From Caldisericales bacterium (GTDB taxonomy: Bacteria; Caldisericota; Caldisericia; Caldisericales; Caldisericaceae): a stretch of DNA of 52,466 bases. The notes under the pieces were generated by a model. It was given only the letters and a program-made list of their open reading frames with translations. It made no database searches and had not been told where the DNA came from. Below, in pieces: positions 44,142-52,457 of this stretch; positions within the stretch are counted from its first letter, which is position 1; each line of letters starts with the position of its first letter. Made by a program: the position numbers and the translations under genes. Location of the stretch: the NCBI GenBank assembly GCA_015489815.1, contig WFZA01000022.1, positions 1-52,466 of the forward strand, in the 5' to 3' direction.

Positions 44142-46328
44142 ATGGATGTAAAGGGAGCGATAGAATCTGTAAGAGGCACGAAAGAGGGAAAGTTAATTGT
44201 AGTTAAAGACGGAAGGAACACCTTTAGAGTAATTGCAGACAAAGAATACGATTTTCGGCCAGGAATAGGTGTTTCGTTTATTAATGTAAAAGAAGAAAAA
44301 CACTTTCTTGGGACGACTTACAAAGTGACTCCGGAAAGCATAGTTTCTACTTATACGAATGTCCCCGTACTTTACGAAGACCTACGGTATGCGCACTTTT
44401 GTGAGTATGCGCTTATTTTCTCATTTTTCGATGTGCGCAAAGAACGCAAAGAAAACAAAGAAGTTATGTTTTACAACGGTGCGAAGGGCAAATTTCAGGG
44501 AAATAGAATCGCGGAGTTTGCAAACAGATATCCAAAGGAATTGCGAGGCAAGTTTTCGTATAGGCCTGTAATGTTCTCTGAAAAGTCCGGCGTACTTTTG
44601 AGAAGCATTTTACACTTTGGCAAGTTTCCCGTGGTTTTTGACGGAGACGAAACGAAAGGCGTACTCGTTGCTTTGGAGGAAAATAAAAATAAGTTCGTTA
44701 CTCTTGACGAAGCGAGTGGAAAGATGAAGGAGCACTCAGTTACGCCAAAGGCCATATCGGAAGTAATGTCGCGTAAAAATGCTTTTGCCAGGAAACTTTT
44801 CTCTCCCGATCTGAAGGAATTCTGGCAAAAGGATATCGAAAACGATTGTTACTTTGAGTGTCCTTTAAAGGAATTTTGCAGAAAGGTGCACAGAGACGGC
44901 AAGAAAAGAGAGGAATTTGAACGCTACTTTGTAGATGCCGCTAAGGATGCTTTGAAGTATCGCTCTCTCCTGCTTAAAACAATAAAGAACGGTGAAAACC
45001 CGTTGAGATTGTCCACCCGCGTAGTACTGAAAGAAAAAGCTGACGAACCCGATAAAAGTGTTTATAAACTCGGTATTTTAAGTAACGAAGCAGCAATTAA
45101 AAGTGGAGAAGACTTCCTCGTAAGCGAGAAACCTCCTCTTGAGCGAAGAGTATTTGCAAAAAGTAAGAGTGTAAGTTTTAGAGAGATTATAGCAGAAAGC
45201 GCAGAGGGAATTCTTTCTCCGGAGAAAGTATCTCCTCTCCCACAGGCAGGCACGCACTTATATAAAGGATTATTCCAATACCTTTATTCAAATGTTTTCT
45301 CGGATGAATCAATAAGAGGTGCGCAGGTCAAAGTAAGTGAAGATAAACACTTTACTGACGATAAGGAACAGAACGAGGCAATAAATAAATTGTTGGGATT
45401 TTCTACCGCGTTTTGCTTGAAAGGCGAATATGGCACAGGAAAAAAGTTCGTTCTAAGGAAAGCATTCCAAGAGCTTTTGCAGAGGGGCAACACGGTTAGT
45501 ATCGCAGCGGAGTCGAGGAAGGAAGAAGCAGAGCAATTTTTCAGGGAAACACTTTCTCCGTGGTTTGAGAAAGGTAAAATTTCTGTTTATTCTGTAAACG
45601 ACCCGGCACTTTACGGCAGAAAAGGACTATTTGACTATGTGGCATTCTTATCCAACGGAACGGCAGACGAGAAGGCGGTAAAGTCTGTTATGGGGCTCTC
45701 AAAAAACTTTATTCTCTCTTCTCCAGGTGATTGCGAATTCCTTGAAAATCTACTGCCGAAATCTTCAAAGACCGTATTAAAAACAGAACATCGTTTTGGC
45801 GCTCACATTCTACACTTCCTTCAGCCCGTTTTATCTGACAAACTTTTCCAGAGTGACGATAAAGAATTTAAAGTATTGAATAAAGAAAACATCTCGCCGC
45901 AGTTTATAGAAGTAGTAAATCCTGAAAAGTATGTGCAGGAAATTTATGTGAAGGGGTATCATAGAGGTGTTAACAATCAGTGGAATGTAGAGGAAGCCTC
46001 GTTTATAGTAGAGGCAGTAAAAGAATTTGTAAAAGCAGGTATTGAGCGCAGAAATATTGGGGTGATCGTTCCGTATGAACGGCAGAAAGCATTGCTCGAC
46101 AGTCTGTTCCTGGATTCAAAAATACCTGACATTCTCGTATCTGAACCTCAGAGTGCAGTGGAAAAAGATGTAATATTTATTTCTTTTACAAATACGAAAA
46201 AAGTAGGCGGTGACTTCGTAGACGATGCCATGCTGAAGTCTGCGCTTACACGGGCGCGGTGCAAACTGCTGCTCGTTGGGCAGAAAGGTATATACAAAAG
46301 CTCGAAAGTGCTTTCAAATCTTCTGTAA
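44142..46328 (+). CDS. Dna2/Upf1-like superfamily 1 helicase with degenerate ATPase motifs
   Basis: This 728-aa protein reads as a Dna2/Upf1 relative. Its second half has a Q-like DDKEQNEAINKLL (406-418), Walker A GEYGTGKK (428-435, Lys where Thr/Ser is usual), a motif IV-like KTEHRFGAHILHFLQ (547-561), NIGVIVPYERQ (638-648) and the motif V-VI run AVEKDVIFISF and KSALTRARCKLLLVG (672-713). The Walker B position is FDYVAFLSNG (497-506) with no Asp-Glu, and motif III is also lost, so ATP hydrolysis is doubtful. In the first half C87 plus C236, C240 and C246 (DCYFECPLKEFC) resemble the Fe-S cysteines of Dna2/Cas4 nucleases, but no nuclease DxK motif is clear. It heads a plus-strand run that ends with an intact Fe-S nuclease. 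Confidence 0.7.
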   Translation: MDVKGAIESVRGTKEGKLIVVKDGRNTFRVIADKEYDFRPGIGVSFINVKEEKHFLGTTYKVTPESIVSTYTNVPVLYEDLRYAHFCEYALIFSFFDVRKERKENKEVMFYNGAKGKFQGNRIAEFANRYPKELRGKFSYRPVMFSEKSGVLLRSILHFGKFPVVFDGDETKGVLVALEENKNKFVTLDEASGKMKEHSVTPKAISEVMSRKNAFARKLFSPDLKEFWQKDIENDCYFECPLKEFCRKVHRDGKKREEFERYFVDAAKDALKYRSLLLKTIKNGENPLRLSTRVVLKEKADEPDKSVYKLGILSNEAAIKSGEDFLVSEKPPLERRVFAKSKSVSFREIIAESAEGILSPEKVSPLPQAGTHLYKGLFQYLYSNVFSDESIRGAQVKVSEDKHFTDDKEQNEAINKLLGFSTAFCLKGEYGTGKKFVLRKAFQELLQRGNTVSIAAESRKEEAEQFFRETLSPWFEKGKISVYSVNDPALYGRKGLFDYVAFLSNGTADEKAVKSVMGLSKNFILSSPGDCEFLENLLPKSSKTVLKTEHRFGAHILHFLQPVLSDKLFQSDDKEFKVLNKENISPQFIEVVNPEKYVQEIYVKGYHRGVNNQWNVEEASFIVEAVKEFVKAGIERRNIGVIVPYERQKALLDSLFLDSKIPDILVSEPQSAVEKDVIFISFTNTKKVGGDFVDDAMLKSALTRARCKLLLVGQKGIYKSSKVLSNLL

Positions 46329-46334
46329 GTAGAA

Positions 46335-47102
46335 ATGGGCACAGCTGAATACGATAGTAAAAAAGTTGTTTTTATTCCGGTAGAGAAAGTTTTGCCTTCA
46401 CCGTTTCAACCGCGTATGCACTTTGACGAGAAGTCTATTCTTGACCTTGCAACTTCTATTGAACACCTTGGCGTAATTCAGCCTATCGTCGTGCGAAAGA
46501 AAAGTGACTTCTTTGAACTCATTGCAGGAGAAAGACGGCTTGAAGCAGTAAAGTTTTTGAAGTGGGAAAAAATACCTGCGATCGTAAAAAATGTTTCTGA
46601 CATAGACGCTTTCCGTATGGCGGTTTCAGAAAACCTGAAGAGGGAAGATCTTAATCCGCTTGAGGTTGCAGGTGCAATTAAAAGTATGAAAGAGCGTTTT
46701 CACCTGACCGACAAACAGGTTGCAGAAATGCTTGGAATGAGCAGGCCGCAGGTGACGAATTATCTTAGAATATTAAAACTTCCGGAAAAAATTAAAAGTG
46801 CTTTGCGCAACGGTGAAATTTCCTTTGGGCACGCGCGGAGTTTACTTTCAGTAAGTGAAAGCGACGCAATTAAACTCTATAGAAAAATAGTAAAGTCCCG
46901 TCTTTCCGTGCGCGACACGGAAAAACTCGCAAGGAAACTCTCTCAAAAAGAAAGTCTTATTACAAAAACAGAGGAACTTTTAACAAAGGCACTTGGGACG
47001 AAAGTGAAAATCGTCGGAGGAAAAGATAGAGGTGAACTCCGTATTTCTTACTTTTCTGAAGACGAACTTGCCGAGATCGTAAAAAAACTTGCAAAGGATT
47101 AA
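46335..47102 (+). CDS. ParB/Spo0J-family DNA-binding CTPase
   Basis: The 255-aa protein has the ParB N-terminal domain (LPSPFQPRMHFDEKSILDLA, GVIQPIVVR) with the CTP-binding GERR motif in LIAGERRLEAVKFLKW, then SENLKREDLNPLE, the HTH MLGMSRPQVTNYLRILKLP and a short dimerisation tail. It is normal in length for a chromosomal ParB or Noc. No ParA gene adjoins it; it starts 6 nt past the helicase-like gene with a poor ribosome site, which suggests coupling. Chromosome segregation is the default role, but its neighbours are DNA-processing and NAD genes. Confidence 0.9.
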   Translation: MGTAEYDSKKVVFIPVEKVLPSPFQPRMHFDEKSILDLATSIEHLGVIQPIVVRKKSDFFELIAGERRLEAVKFLKWEKIPAIVKNVSDIDAFRMAVSENLKREDLNPLEVAGAIKSMKERFHLTDKQVAEMLGMSRPQVTNYLRILKLPEKIKSALRNGEISFGHARSLLSVSESDAIKLYRKIVKSRLSVRDTEKLARKLSQKESLITKTEELLTKALGTKVKIVGGKDRGELRISYFSEDELAEIVKKLAKD

Positions 47103-47144
47103 TTCAATAGTTTTTAACGGTCACTTTTTTTCTGAAAAAATTCG

Positions 47145-47172
47145 TTGCAGGAATAACTGCAAGCGGTATAAT
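47145..47172 (+). promoter_or_regulatory. Promoter of the NAD-kinase-like gene
   Basis: TTGCAG (47145-47150) and TATAAT (47167-47172) have 16-nt spacing. The -10 box sits inside a short dyad GCGG-TATAATAT-CCGC (47163-47178), and GGAGGT follows. Confidence 0.6.
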
Positions 47173-47186
47173 ATCCGCGGAGGTAA

Positions 47187-48152
47187 ATGGTGAAAATAGG
47201 TTTTATTGCGAATCCGGAATCTGGCAAAGACATACGAAGGATTGTTTCGGATGCGTTTACTTTTAACAACTTTGAGAAACTTAACATTATAAAGAGAATC
47301 GTCCGCATTGCACTTTCTAACGAGAGCACGGAATTTGTTTTTATGCCGGAACTCTTTGGCTTTGGTCAATATACGAAGGAAGAGTTTGGCAATAGAATAA
47401 AAGTCCTTGACTTTTCACCTTCAGGTGAAAGCGACACGGAAAGGGCTGCTGCGCTTATGGCAGAGAGTGGCGTGTGCTGCATCGTTACGCTTGGAGGCGA
47501 CGGGACGAACAGGCTCGTCGCAAAGAAAGCAGGAAGCGTCCCACTTATACCCGTTGCAACGGGTACGAACAACGCATTTCCGTTTACGACAGACGGTTCT
47601 GCAGTTGGTATGGTGCTCTACGCAATTTCAAAAATTGGAATAAAGCCGTCTGAACTAAAAAGGCAAAAACGCATTGAAATTTTCAGAGGCGACGAACTGA
47701 TAGACATCGCTCTGGTGGATGTTGCAGTTACTGCAGAAGAATTCGTTGGTTCGAAGGCAATTTTTGATGTTGACAAATTAAGGGAATTGTTTGTTACTTT
47801 TTCCCGGTGGGACAAAACAGGGCTTTCCTCGATATTTGCATTTTCAATGCCTGTTGGGCGTGATGTACCAATAGGTGGCCACTGCGTATTTGACGGGAAC
47901 GGGCGTGCTGTGAGTGCTCCCATTCTTCCTGGAAGACTCGTTCAGTTAAGAGTTCGTTCTCTGGAAAAAATTCCCGTTGACACTCCGTACAGGATTAAGT
48001 ATGTACCTTCGATTATTGCAGCGGACGGAGAGCGTATCGTAAAAGTGGATGGTGATAACTTTTCCGTTCGGGTCACGCAAAACGGGCCTTATGTAATTTC
48101 TGCAGAAAGCGTACTGGAGCGGGCCTGTAAAGAAAAAGTCTTTCTGGTATAA
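47187..48152 (+). CDS. ATP-NAD kinase-family (AcoX-like) protein
   Basis: The 321-aa protein begins KIGFIANPESGKDIRRIV and has the diacylglycerol/NAD-kinase signature TLGGDGTNRLVAKKAG near 106 and VATGTNNAFPF near 126. NAD kinases use the GGDGT motif to bind ATP; this length and the extra C-terminal part fit the AcoX-type subgroup, whose activity is less well known. ATG at 47187 or the adjacent GTG at 47190 may start it; the GTG has better spacing to GGAGGT. The next gene encodes a nicotinamidase-like protein, which points to NAD(P) metabolism. Confidence 0.78.
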   Translation: MVKIGFIANPESGKDIRRIVSDAFTFNNFEKLNIIKRIVRIALSNESTEFVFMPELFGFGQYTKEEFGNRIKVLDFSPSGESDTERAAALMAESGVCCIVTLGGDGTNRLVAKKAGSVPLIPVATGTNNAFPFTTDGSAVGMVLYAISKIGIKPSELKRQKRIEIFRGDELIDIALVDVAVTAEEFVGSKAIFDVDKLRELFVTFSRWDKTGLSSIFAFSMPVGRDVPIGGHCVFDGNGRAVSAPILPGRLVQLRVRSLEKIPVDTPYRIKYVPSIIAADGERIVKVDGDNFSVRVTQNGPYVISAESVLERACKEKVFLV

Positions 48153-48153
48153 T
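48145..48153 (+). promoter_or_regulatory. Extended -10 promoter of the nicotinamidase-like gene
   Basis: TGGTATAAT overlaps the stop codon of the upstream gene and lies 19 nt before the ATG at 48173, with GGAGGTGATG between. It could also serve the downstream cassette. Confidence 0.55.
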
Positions 48154-48172
48154 AACGATTGGAGGTGATGTG

Positions 48173-48688
48173 ATGAAAAAGGCTCTCCTTATCGTCGATA
48201 TGCTGAACGACTTCGTCGATAAAAAAGGCGCTTTAAAGGTGGATGATGCAGAAGAGATCGTGCCCTACATAAAAGGTTTTAAAGTGGCATTTAAACGGGA
48301 AGGCGGGAAAGTTTTCTACCTCTGCGATTCCCACAAAGAAAACGACCCCGAATTTGACCTGTGGCCGCGGCACTGCGTGGAGGGCTCGTGGGGTGCGGAA
48401 GTCGTTCCTGCACTGAAACCTGACCCTGACGACACCGTGATTAAAAAGACTACATACTCTGGTTTTTACGGCACAGACCTCGACGAAAAGCTCAAAGCAA
48501 TGGGGATAGACACGCTTTACATTACAGGCGTTGCAATGAACATATGTGTGCACTATACGGCTGCAGATGCAAGGATGCGTGGTTATAATGTGATCGTTCC
48601 GCTGATGGGTGTAAAAGGACTTACCAAAGAAGACGAGGATTACATGAAAAAGCAGTTTGTAAGTGTACTAAAAGTAAAACTCATATAA
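48173..48688 (+). CDS. Nicotinamidase-like cysteine hydrolase (isochorismatase family)
   Basis: The 171-aa protein has the nicotinamidase triad: Asp in LLIVDMLNDFVD, Lys in IKKTTYSGFYGT, and Cys in TGVAMNICVHYTA. The metal ligands DSH and the later WPRHCVEGSWGAEV are also present, which favours PncA over isochorismatase. It would convert nicotinamide to nicotinate for NAD salvage. The ATG at 48173 has GGAGGTGATGTG before it. It lies 20 nt past the NAD-kinase-like gene and 10 nt before the winged-helix gene. Confidence 0.85.
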   Translation: MKKALLIVDMLNDFVDKKGALKVDDAEEIVPYIKGFKVAFKREGGKVFYLCDSHKENDPEFDLWPRHCVEGSWGAEVVPALKPDPDDTVIKKTTYSGFYGTDLDEKLKAMGIDTLYITGVAMNICVHYTAADARMRGYNVIVPLMGVKGLTKEDEDYMKKQFVSVLKVKLI

Positions 48689-48698
48689 AGGGGGAAAG

Positions 48699-49364
48699 AT
48701 GAAAACAAAAGAAGAGATGTTGAAACTTATCAGGGAGTCTGGTAAAAAAGGAATGACATTAACCGAGCTTTCCGGAACGAGAAAACGAAGTAGCGCGGAA
48801 TACAAACTTACAAAACAATTTCTTGCAGACCTTGAATCTCAGCACCTTATAGTGAAGTCTGGCAGTAGGTACTATCTTGCAGGCGTAAGGGGTAAAAAGG
48901 CGCCAAAGAAAAAAGTAAACTACATCACAAAAGAGGAATTTGAAGAAGTCTTGAGGGAAGTATACAAAGACCTTTCTGCTTTGAAAAACGAGATTGACCG
49001 TGTTTACGAATATGTGGACGAAGTGTTCCTTGTAACGCGTAAAAAAAGTACAGGAGAAACAAAAGGTGCAAAGGACTTTCCCGATGAGGAAGAAATGCGT
49101 ATTGCGTACGACAACATCAACGAGCGCGAAAATGCTGGCGATTCTGTTTCTATTGCAGAGTTTAAAAGAGAGTTAGAAAAAATGGGTTTCCGTTTTACAG
49201 ACGAAGAGATGAATAAAAAATTGCTCGAAATGGATAAAAATGAGGTTATCTATCTGCAGGAGGCGAATAATCCCGAAACGCTTGAGGAGAGTGAGCGAAA
49301 GAGAGGCATAAACGATAAGGAAAGAGGTTTCCTCTTTTACATTACATGGATAAAAAGACTTTAG
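48699..49364 (+). CDS. Winged-helix protein of the ATPase-nuclease cassette
   Basis: I do not recognise the family of this 221-aa protein. Residues 5-62 look like a winged helix (EEMLKLIRESGKKGMTLTEL, KQFLADLESQHLIVKSGSRYYL), residues 75-125 form a charged coiled coil (ITKEEFEEVLREVYKDL), and 130-215 look like a second winged helix (SIAEFKRELEKMGFRFTDEE, NKLL..NEVIYLQEA) ending RGFLFYITWIKRL. The gene overlaps the AAA ATPase gene by 19 nt. A DNA-binding or adaptor role for the ATPase is my inference. AAGGGGG precedes the ATG. Confidence 0.7.
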   Translation: MKTKEEMLKLIRESGKKGMTLTELSGTRKRSSAEYKLTKQFLADLESQHLIVKSGSRYYLAGVRGKKAPKKKVNYITKEEFEEVLREVYKDLSALKNEIDRVYEYVDEVFLVTRKKSTGETKGAKDFPDEEEMRIAYDNINERENAGDSVSIAEFKRELEKMGFRFTDEEMNKKLLEMDKNEVIYLQEANNPETLEESERKRGINDKERGFLFYITWIKRL

Positions 49365-51316
49365 CGGAGAAGTTTAAAGCCCTTTCACCGTACAAAAACA
49401 GTATAATAAGGACTCCGTGGGACAGCGAAGTCGTTGATGTAAAGACGATCCACAGGAGGGCGTTTGAAAAGCTCACTGATGCACTGGATACGGTAAAGTC
49501 AAGTAGGGCATCGCTTATTTTTGTGCTTCAGGGTGAGCCAGGCTCTGGAAAGTCACACTTTTTGTGGCGCGTTGCACGCAGCGCTGAAAGTAAAAAATTT
49601 CTTTTCGTAAACATAGTGCCCTATACATACATAAAGCGAATTACATTTTACACGATACTTGAAAGTGCAGTGGAAAGCCTTGAGAAGAAACATCCGAATT
49701 TGCGCTCGCGCCCGATCGACCACCTTATTGGTTATGCTTTGCAGGAGGGTGCACGGCTGATAAATACGAAGGCACTGCGCGATGCTACTGCAGCTTCCAT
49801 CGTTGGAATGATCAGGGACAACAAAAGAATGCCGTTCGTCGCAAAAAGTCTTTTTAACAGTATACCTGAGAACAAAAAAGGGCTTATTCTTAATGTAATG
49901 GCACGCAAACTGTCCGCGCGTTATGTGGAATATCCCCGTTACTTTTTTACTCTTTTGCTTGCTCTTGAAGATAAAGAGAAAGCGCCTCTTGCACTTGAAC
50001 TGATGAAAGGCGAAACGCTTGGCAAAAAAGAACTACAGAAGATAGGGCTTGACGAACGCTTTGCACTTGGCGAGAGAGGAGCATTTAATGTATTGTGTTC
50101 GTTGATAAAGTTTTCTCCGTTTCCGTTTATTATTTCAGTAGATCAGGTAGAGACGCTGGACAGGCATCTGGATTCAGCAGGTATAGAGAGGTTTTTTGAA
50201 AACATACTTAGCATATACAACAATACGAATAACTCGTTGTTTCTTCTTTCTGTGCAGACACAAACATTTAAAAAGTGGACGAAGTTTCTGGCAAAAGACA
50301 TTTTGGACAGGCTTTCAGAGAGAACGACGATTTTGCCGCTCAACCTTGAACAGGCAAAGGAAATCGTAAAAGCGCGCAACAGGTACTACTTTAGTAAAAT
50401 CGGCACTGTGCCTGACGATCCTTGCTTTCCTTTTACTGAAAGCCAGATAGAAACCCTTTACAGAAAAGGCAATAAAAATCCGAGAAAACTTATCAAAGCG
50501 CTGGACTACCTGCTGGAAAGCGGTGAGCTTACGGAACAGAAAGATACTGTCCAGGGTAGTTTTAAAAATTACATTCGGAATGTAGAATACAGCGACAGTG
50601 AATTTAGGAAAGAATTTACGGATTTACTTGCAAAAATCGTAGAAGGAAACGATGTTCTGAAGGAAACTCCTACATACGCAATTCTGAAACTCGGAAAAAC
50701 AGGATTTGCAGTAAATAATTCGAAGCATTCTTTGTACAGTTGTGTCAGCCACCTGTCGCGATTTATCAGAAAGCGCACGATTAGATTTGCACTGCTTCTA
50801 AGAAGCGACAGCTTACCGGTGCGTGCTACTGCGAAGAAAACGAATGAACTACTCAGAAAGCACAAAATAAAAGTCGTTTACTATTCTACACAGGTAGGCG
50901 AAGTCCTTATTACGGTTTCGAAGATGCTGAGAGATGCAGAATCTGGAGATCTGGACATAGAATTGAAAGAAGTGGAGCGCTTTGCCAGGGGAAAAATTGA
51001 GGAAGCGCTTCCAGAGGTTGCGCGGGCAGTTTTCGCAGGTATCAGTGAAGTGCCTACAAAAGTAAGTGTAGGGAATAGAAAACCTGTTCACGCTAAAAAG
51101 AGGAATAATCCCAGGAAAAACGACCTGAATGCGGTCGAAAAGCAGATAGAAAAAATTCTTGAAACGCGCAAAATTATTTCTTACGACAAACTTTTAAGTC
51201 TTTTAAAGAAAAATGCAAAGGAAGTTGACGCTGCGCTTTTTAACCTTGCGAGCCGTAATAAAGTAAGAATTATTGATAGAAAGTATGGAGAAAAGTGGGT
51301 CTTTAGCGGATTGTGA
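49346..51316 (+). CDS. AAA/Orc-like P-loop ATPase of the ATPase-nuclease cassette
   Basis: The 656-aa protein has a Walker A motif LQGEPGSGKSHFLWRVA (K69) and a Walker B FIISVDQVETLD (D266, Q267, E269), the DQxE form common in STAND/Orc-like AAA proteins. A sensor-like FLLSVQTQTF follows near 299 and LSERTTILPLNLEQAKEIVKAR near 320 resembles the lid of Orc/Cdc6-type ATPases. Residues 430-560 form a further domain without motifs I know, and the last 75 residues form a winged helix (ISYDKLLSLLKKNAKEVDAA). Its start lies inside the preceding gene and its end inside the nuclease gene, so the three are translated as a unit. It resembles defence ATPases in style but matches no named system by eye. 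Confidence 0.75.
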   Translation: MDKKTLAEKFKALSPYKNSIIRTPWDSEVVDVKTIHRRAFEKLTDALDTVKSSRASLIFVLQGEPGSGKSHFLWRVARSAESKKFLFVNIVPYTYIKRITFYTILESAVESLEKKHPNLRSRPIDHLIGYALQEGARLINTKALRDATAASIVGMIRDNKRMPFVAKSLFNSIPENKKGLILNVMARKLSARYVEYPRYFFTLLLALEDKEKAPLALELMKGETLGKKELQKIGLDERFALGERGAFNVLCSLIKFSPFPFIISVDQVETLDRHLDSAGIERFFENILSIYNNTNNSLFLLSVQTQTFKKWTKFLAKDILDRLSERTTILPLNLEQAKEIVKARNRYYFSKIGTVPDDPCFPFTESQIETLYRKGNKNPRKLIKALDYLLESGELTEQKDTVQGSFKNYIRNVEYSDSEFRKEFTDLLAKIVEGNDVLKETPTYAILKLGKTGFAVNNSKHSLYSCVSHLSRFIRKRTIRFALLLRSDSLPVRATAKKTNELLRKHKIKVVYYSTQVGEVLITVSKMLRDAESGDLDIELKEVERFARGKIEEALPEVARAVFAGISEVPTKVSVGNRKPVHAKKRNNPRKNDLNAVEKQIEKILETRKIISYDKLLSLLKKNAKEVDAALFNLASRNKVRIIDRKYGEKWVFSGL

Positions 51317-52082
51317 CTTTTCGGTAAGTGATGTCGTTACTGCTTTTAAGTGTCCGTTGCAGTTCTACTTTTCGAGGAAAGGAATAGTTGCCCACTTTTA
51401 CTACGGTGGAAAAAGTGTGGGAAGTTTTGTCCACAAAGTGCTTTCTGAATTTGCAAACTTGCTCGTTACCCATACACTGTTCGAGAGTGAAAACGAGTTG
51501 AATGTCGTTGAAAATACACTCTACAGAAGTTTTTACAATGTGGCAATTAAGAGTAAAAGTTACAGAACGAACCTGGAAGATGCCTGGCAGTACATTAAGT
51601 CAATAGGAGCGTACTTTGAAGGTATTACGGTAGGGAAAAGCACTTCTGAAATTCGAGACATGTTTATCCTTTCTGAGCGTTCGTTCTCGGTAAATTTTTT
51701 CGGCACGCAAATATGTGGCCGCTTTGACCTGTTGTTGCGTGATGAGAGAAAAATTAGGATTGTAGATTACAAAACGCGCGACAGAGATCCTGAAGTAGAT
51801 GCCGTGCAAATTGCGCTATACAAGTATGCCGTGAAGCAAATTACTGGTGTAGATGCAGAGCCAGTGCTTCTTTACATTCTGGACGGTGAGTTAAAAGAAG
51901 AAGTGTTTACAGAAGAAGAATATTCACTCGTTATCTCTGGCATTCGAAAACAGATTAAAGACATGAAAGATTTTCTTTCGGGTAGGAAAGTCCCGGAACG
52001 GACAGTCGACCGCACTCTTTGCAATCACTGTTCTTTGAGGACGAGTTGCAAGGTACTGCGAAAGAAGTTTTTTGGTCTATAA
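51285..52082 (+). CDS. PD-(D/E)XK nuclease with 4Fe-4S cysteines (Cas4/AddB/RecB-type)
   Basis: The 265-aa protein has every expected element of an Fe-S RecB-family nuclease: C23 in FSVSDVVTAFKCPLQFYFS, H50 in GSFVHKVL, D148 in GRFDLL, D161 and K163 in IRIVDYKTR, Q175 and Y179 in QIALYKYAV, and C246, C249, C255 in CNHCSLRTSC. Such enzymes cut single-stranded DNA ends. ATG 51285 overlaps the ATPase end by 32 nt; a TTG at 51273 would add four residues. No helicase is fused. No cas1 or cas2 is near, so a CRISPR role is not supported; a DNA-end-processing partner of the AAA ATPase is more likely. Confidence 0.88.
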   Translation: MEKSGSLADCDFSVSDVVTAFKCPLQFYFSRKGIVAHFYYGGKSVGSFVHKVLSEFANLLVTHTLFESENELNVVENTLYRSFYNVAIKSKSYRTNLEDAWQYIKSIGAYFEGITVGKSTSEIRDMFILSERSFSVNFFGTQICGRFDLLLRDERKIRIVDYKTRDRDPEVDAVQIALYKYAVKQITGVDAEPVLLYILDGELKEEVFTEEEYSLVISGIRKQIKDMKDFLSGRKVPERTVDRTLCNHCSLRTSCKVLRKKFFGL

Positions 52083-52354
52083 CGGTGCATCTAAAATTTT
52101 TATAACTTTAACTATTCTGTAAGTGTTTTACATTTCACCTGGGCCGTTGCTGCATTTTGCCGTTCATTGTGTGAATTGCTTATAAGTTTTAAGAGGAGTG
52201 AACTGTGCTTACTGACTGTTTTGACTGTGCAATAGTAAGGTCGGTAACTGAAAAAGGTACAGGAAACTCTGCATTGAATGAAAATTACTATCATTATATT
52301 TTATAGGTTTAAAATAGCGAATTTTTGTTCGAAAAAGTGGGAAATCGGGTCGTT

Positions 52355-52382
52355 AAAGAATGCAGATAAATAAAGGGTTTCT
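52355..52382 (+). repeat. Dispersed repeat copy D
   Basis: It reads AAAGAATGCAGATAAATAAA then GGGTTTCT, close to copy A (22023, minus strand) and copy E. Confidence 0.5.
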
Positions 52383-52426
52383 AAAAATTATAACTTATGG
52401 AATTATATTTAGTTTTGGACGATACT

Positions 52427-52457
52427 AAAGAAACACTGATAAATACAGGCTTTGTTG
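52427..52457 (+). repeat. Dispersed repeat copy E
   Basis: It contains ACACTGATAAATACAGG followed by CTTTGTTG, which matches copies B and C at about 80 percent by eye. It may continue past the window edge. Confidence 0.6.

Noticed and set aside
51285-52082. Cas4 role for the Fe-S nuclease
   Set aside because: Motifs fit Cas4, but also AddB/RecB-type nucleases; there is no CRISPR array or other cas gene in the window, and it is coupled to an AAA ATPase.
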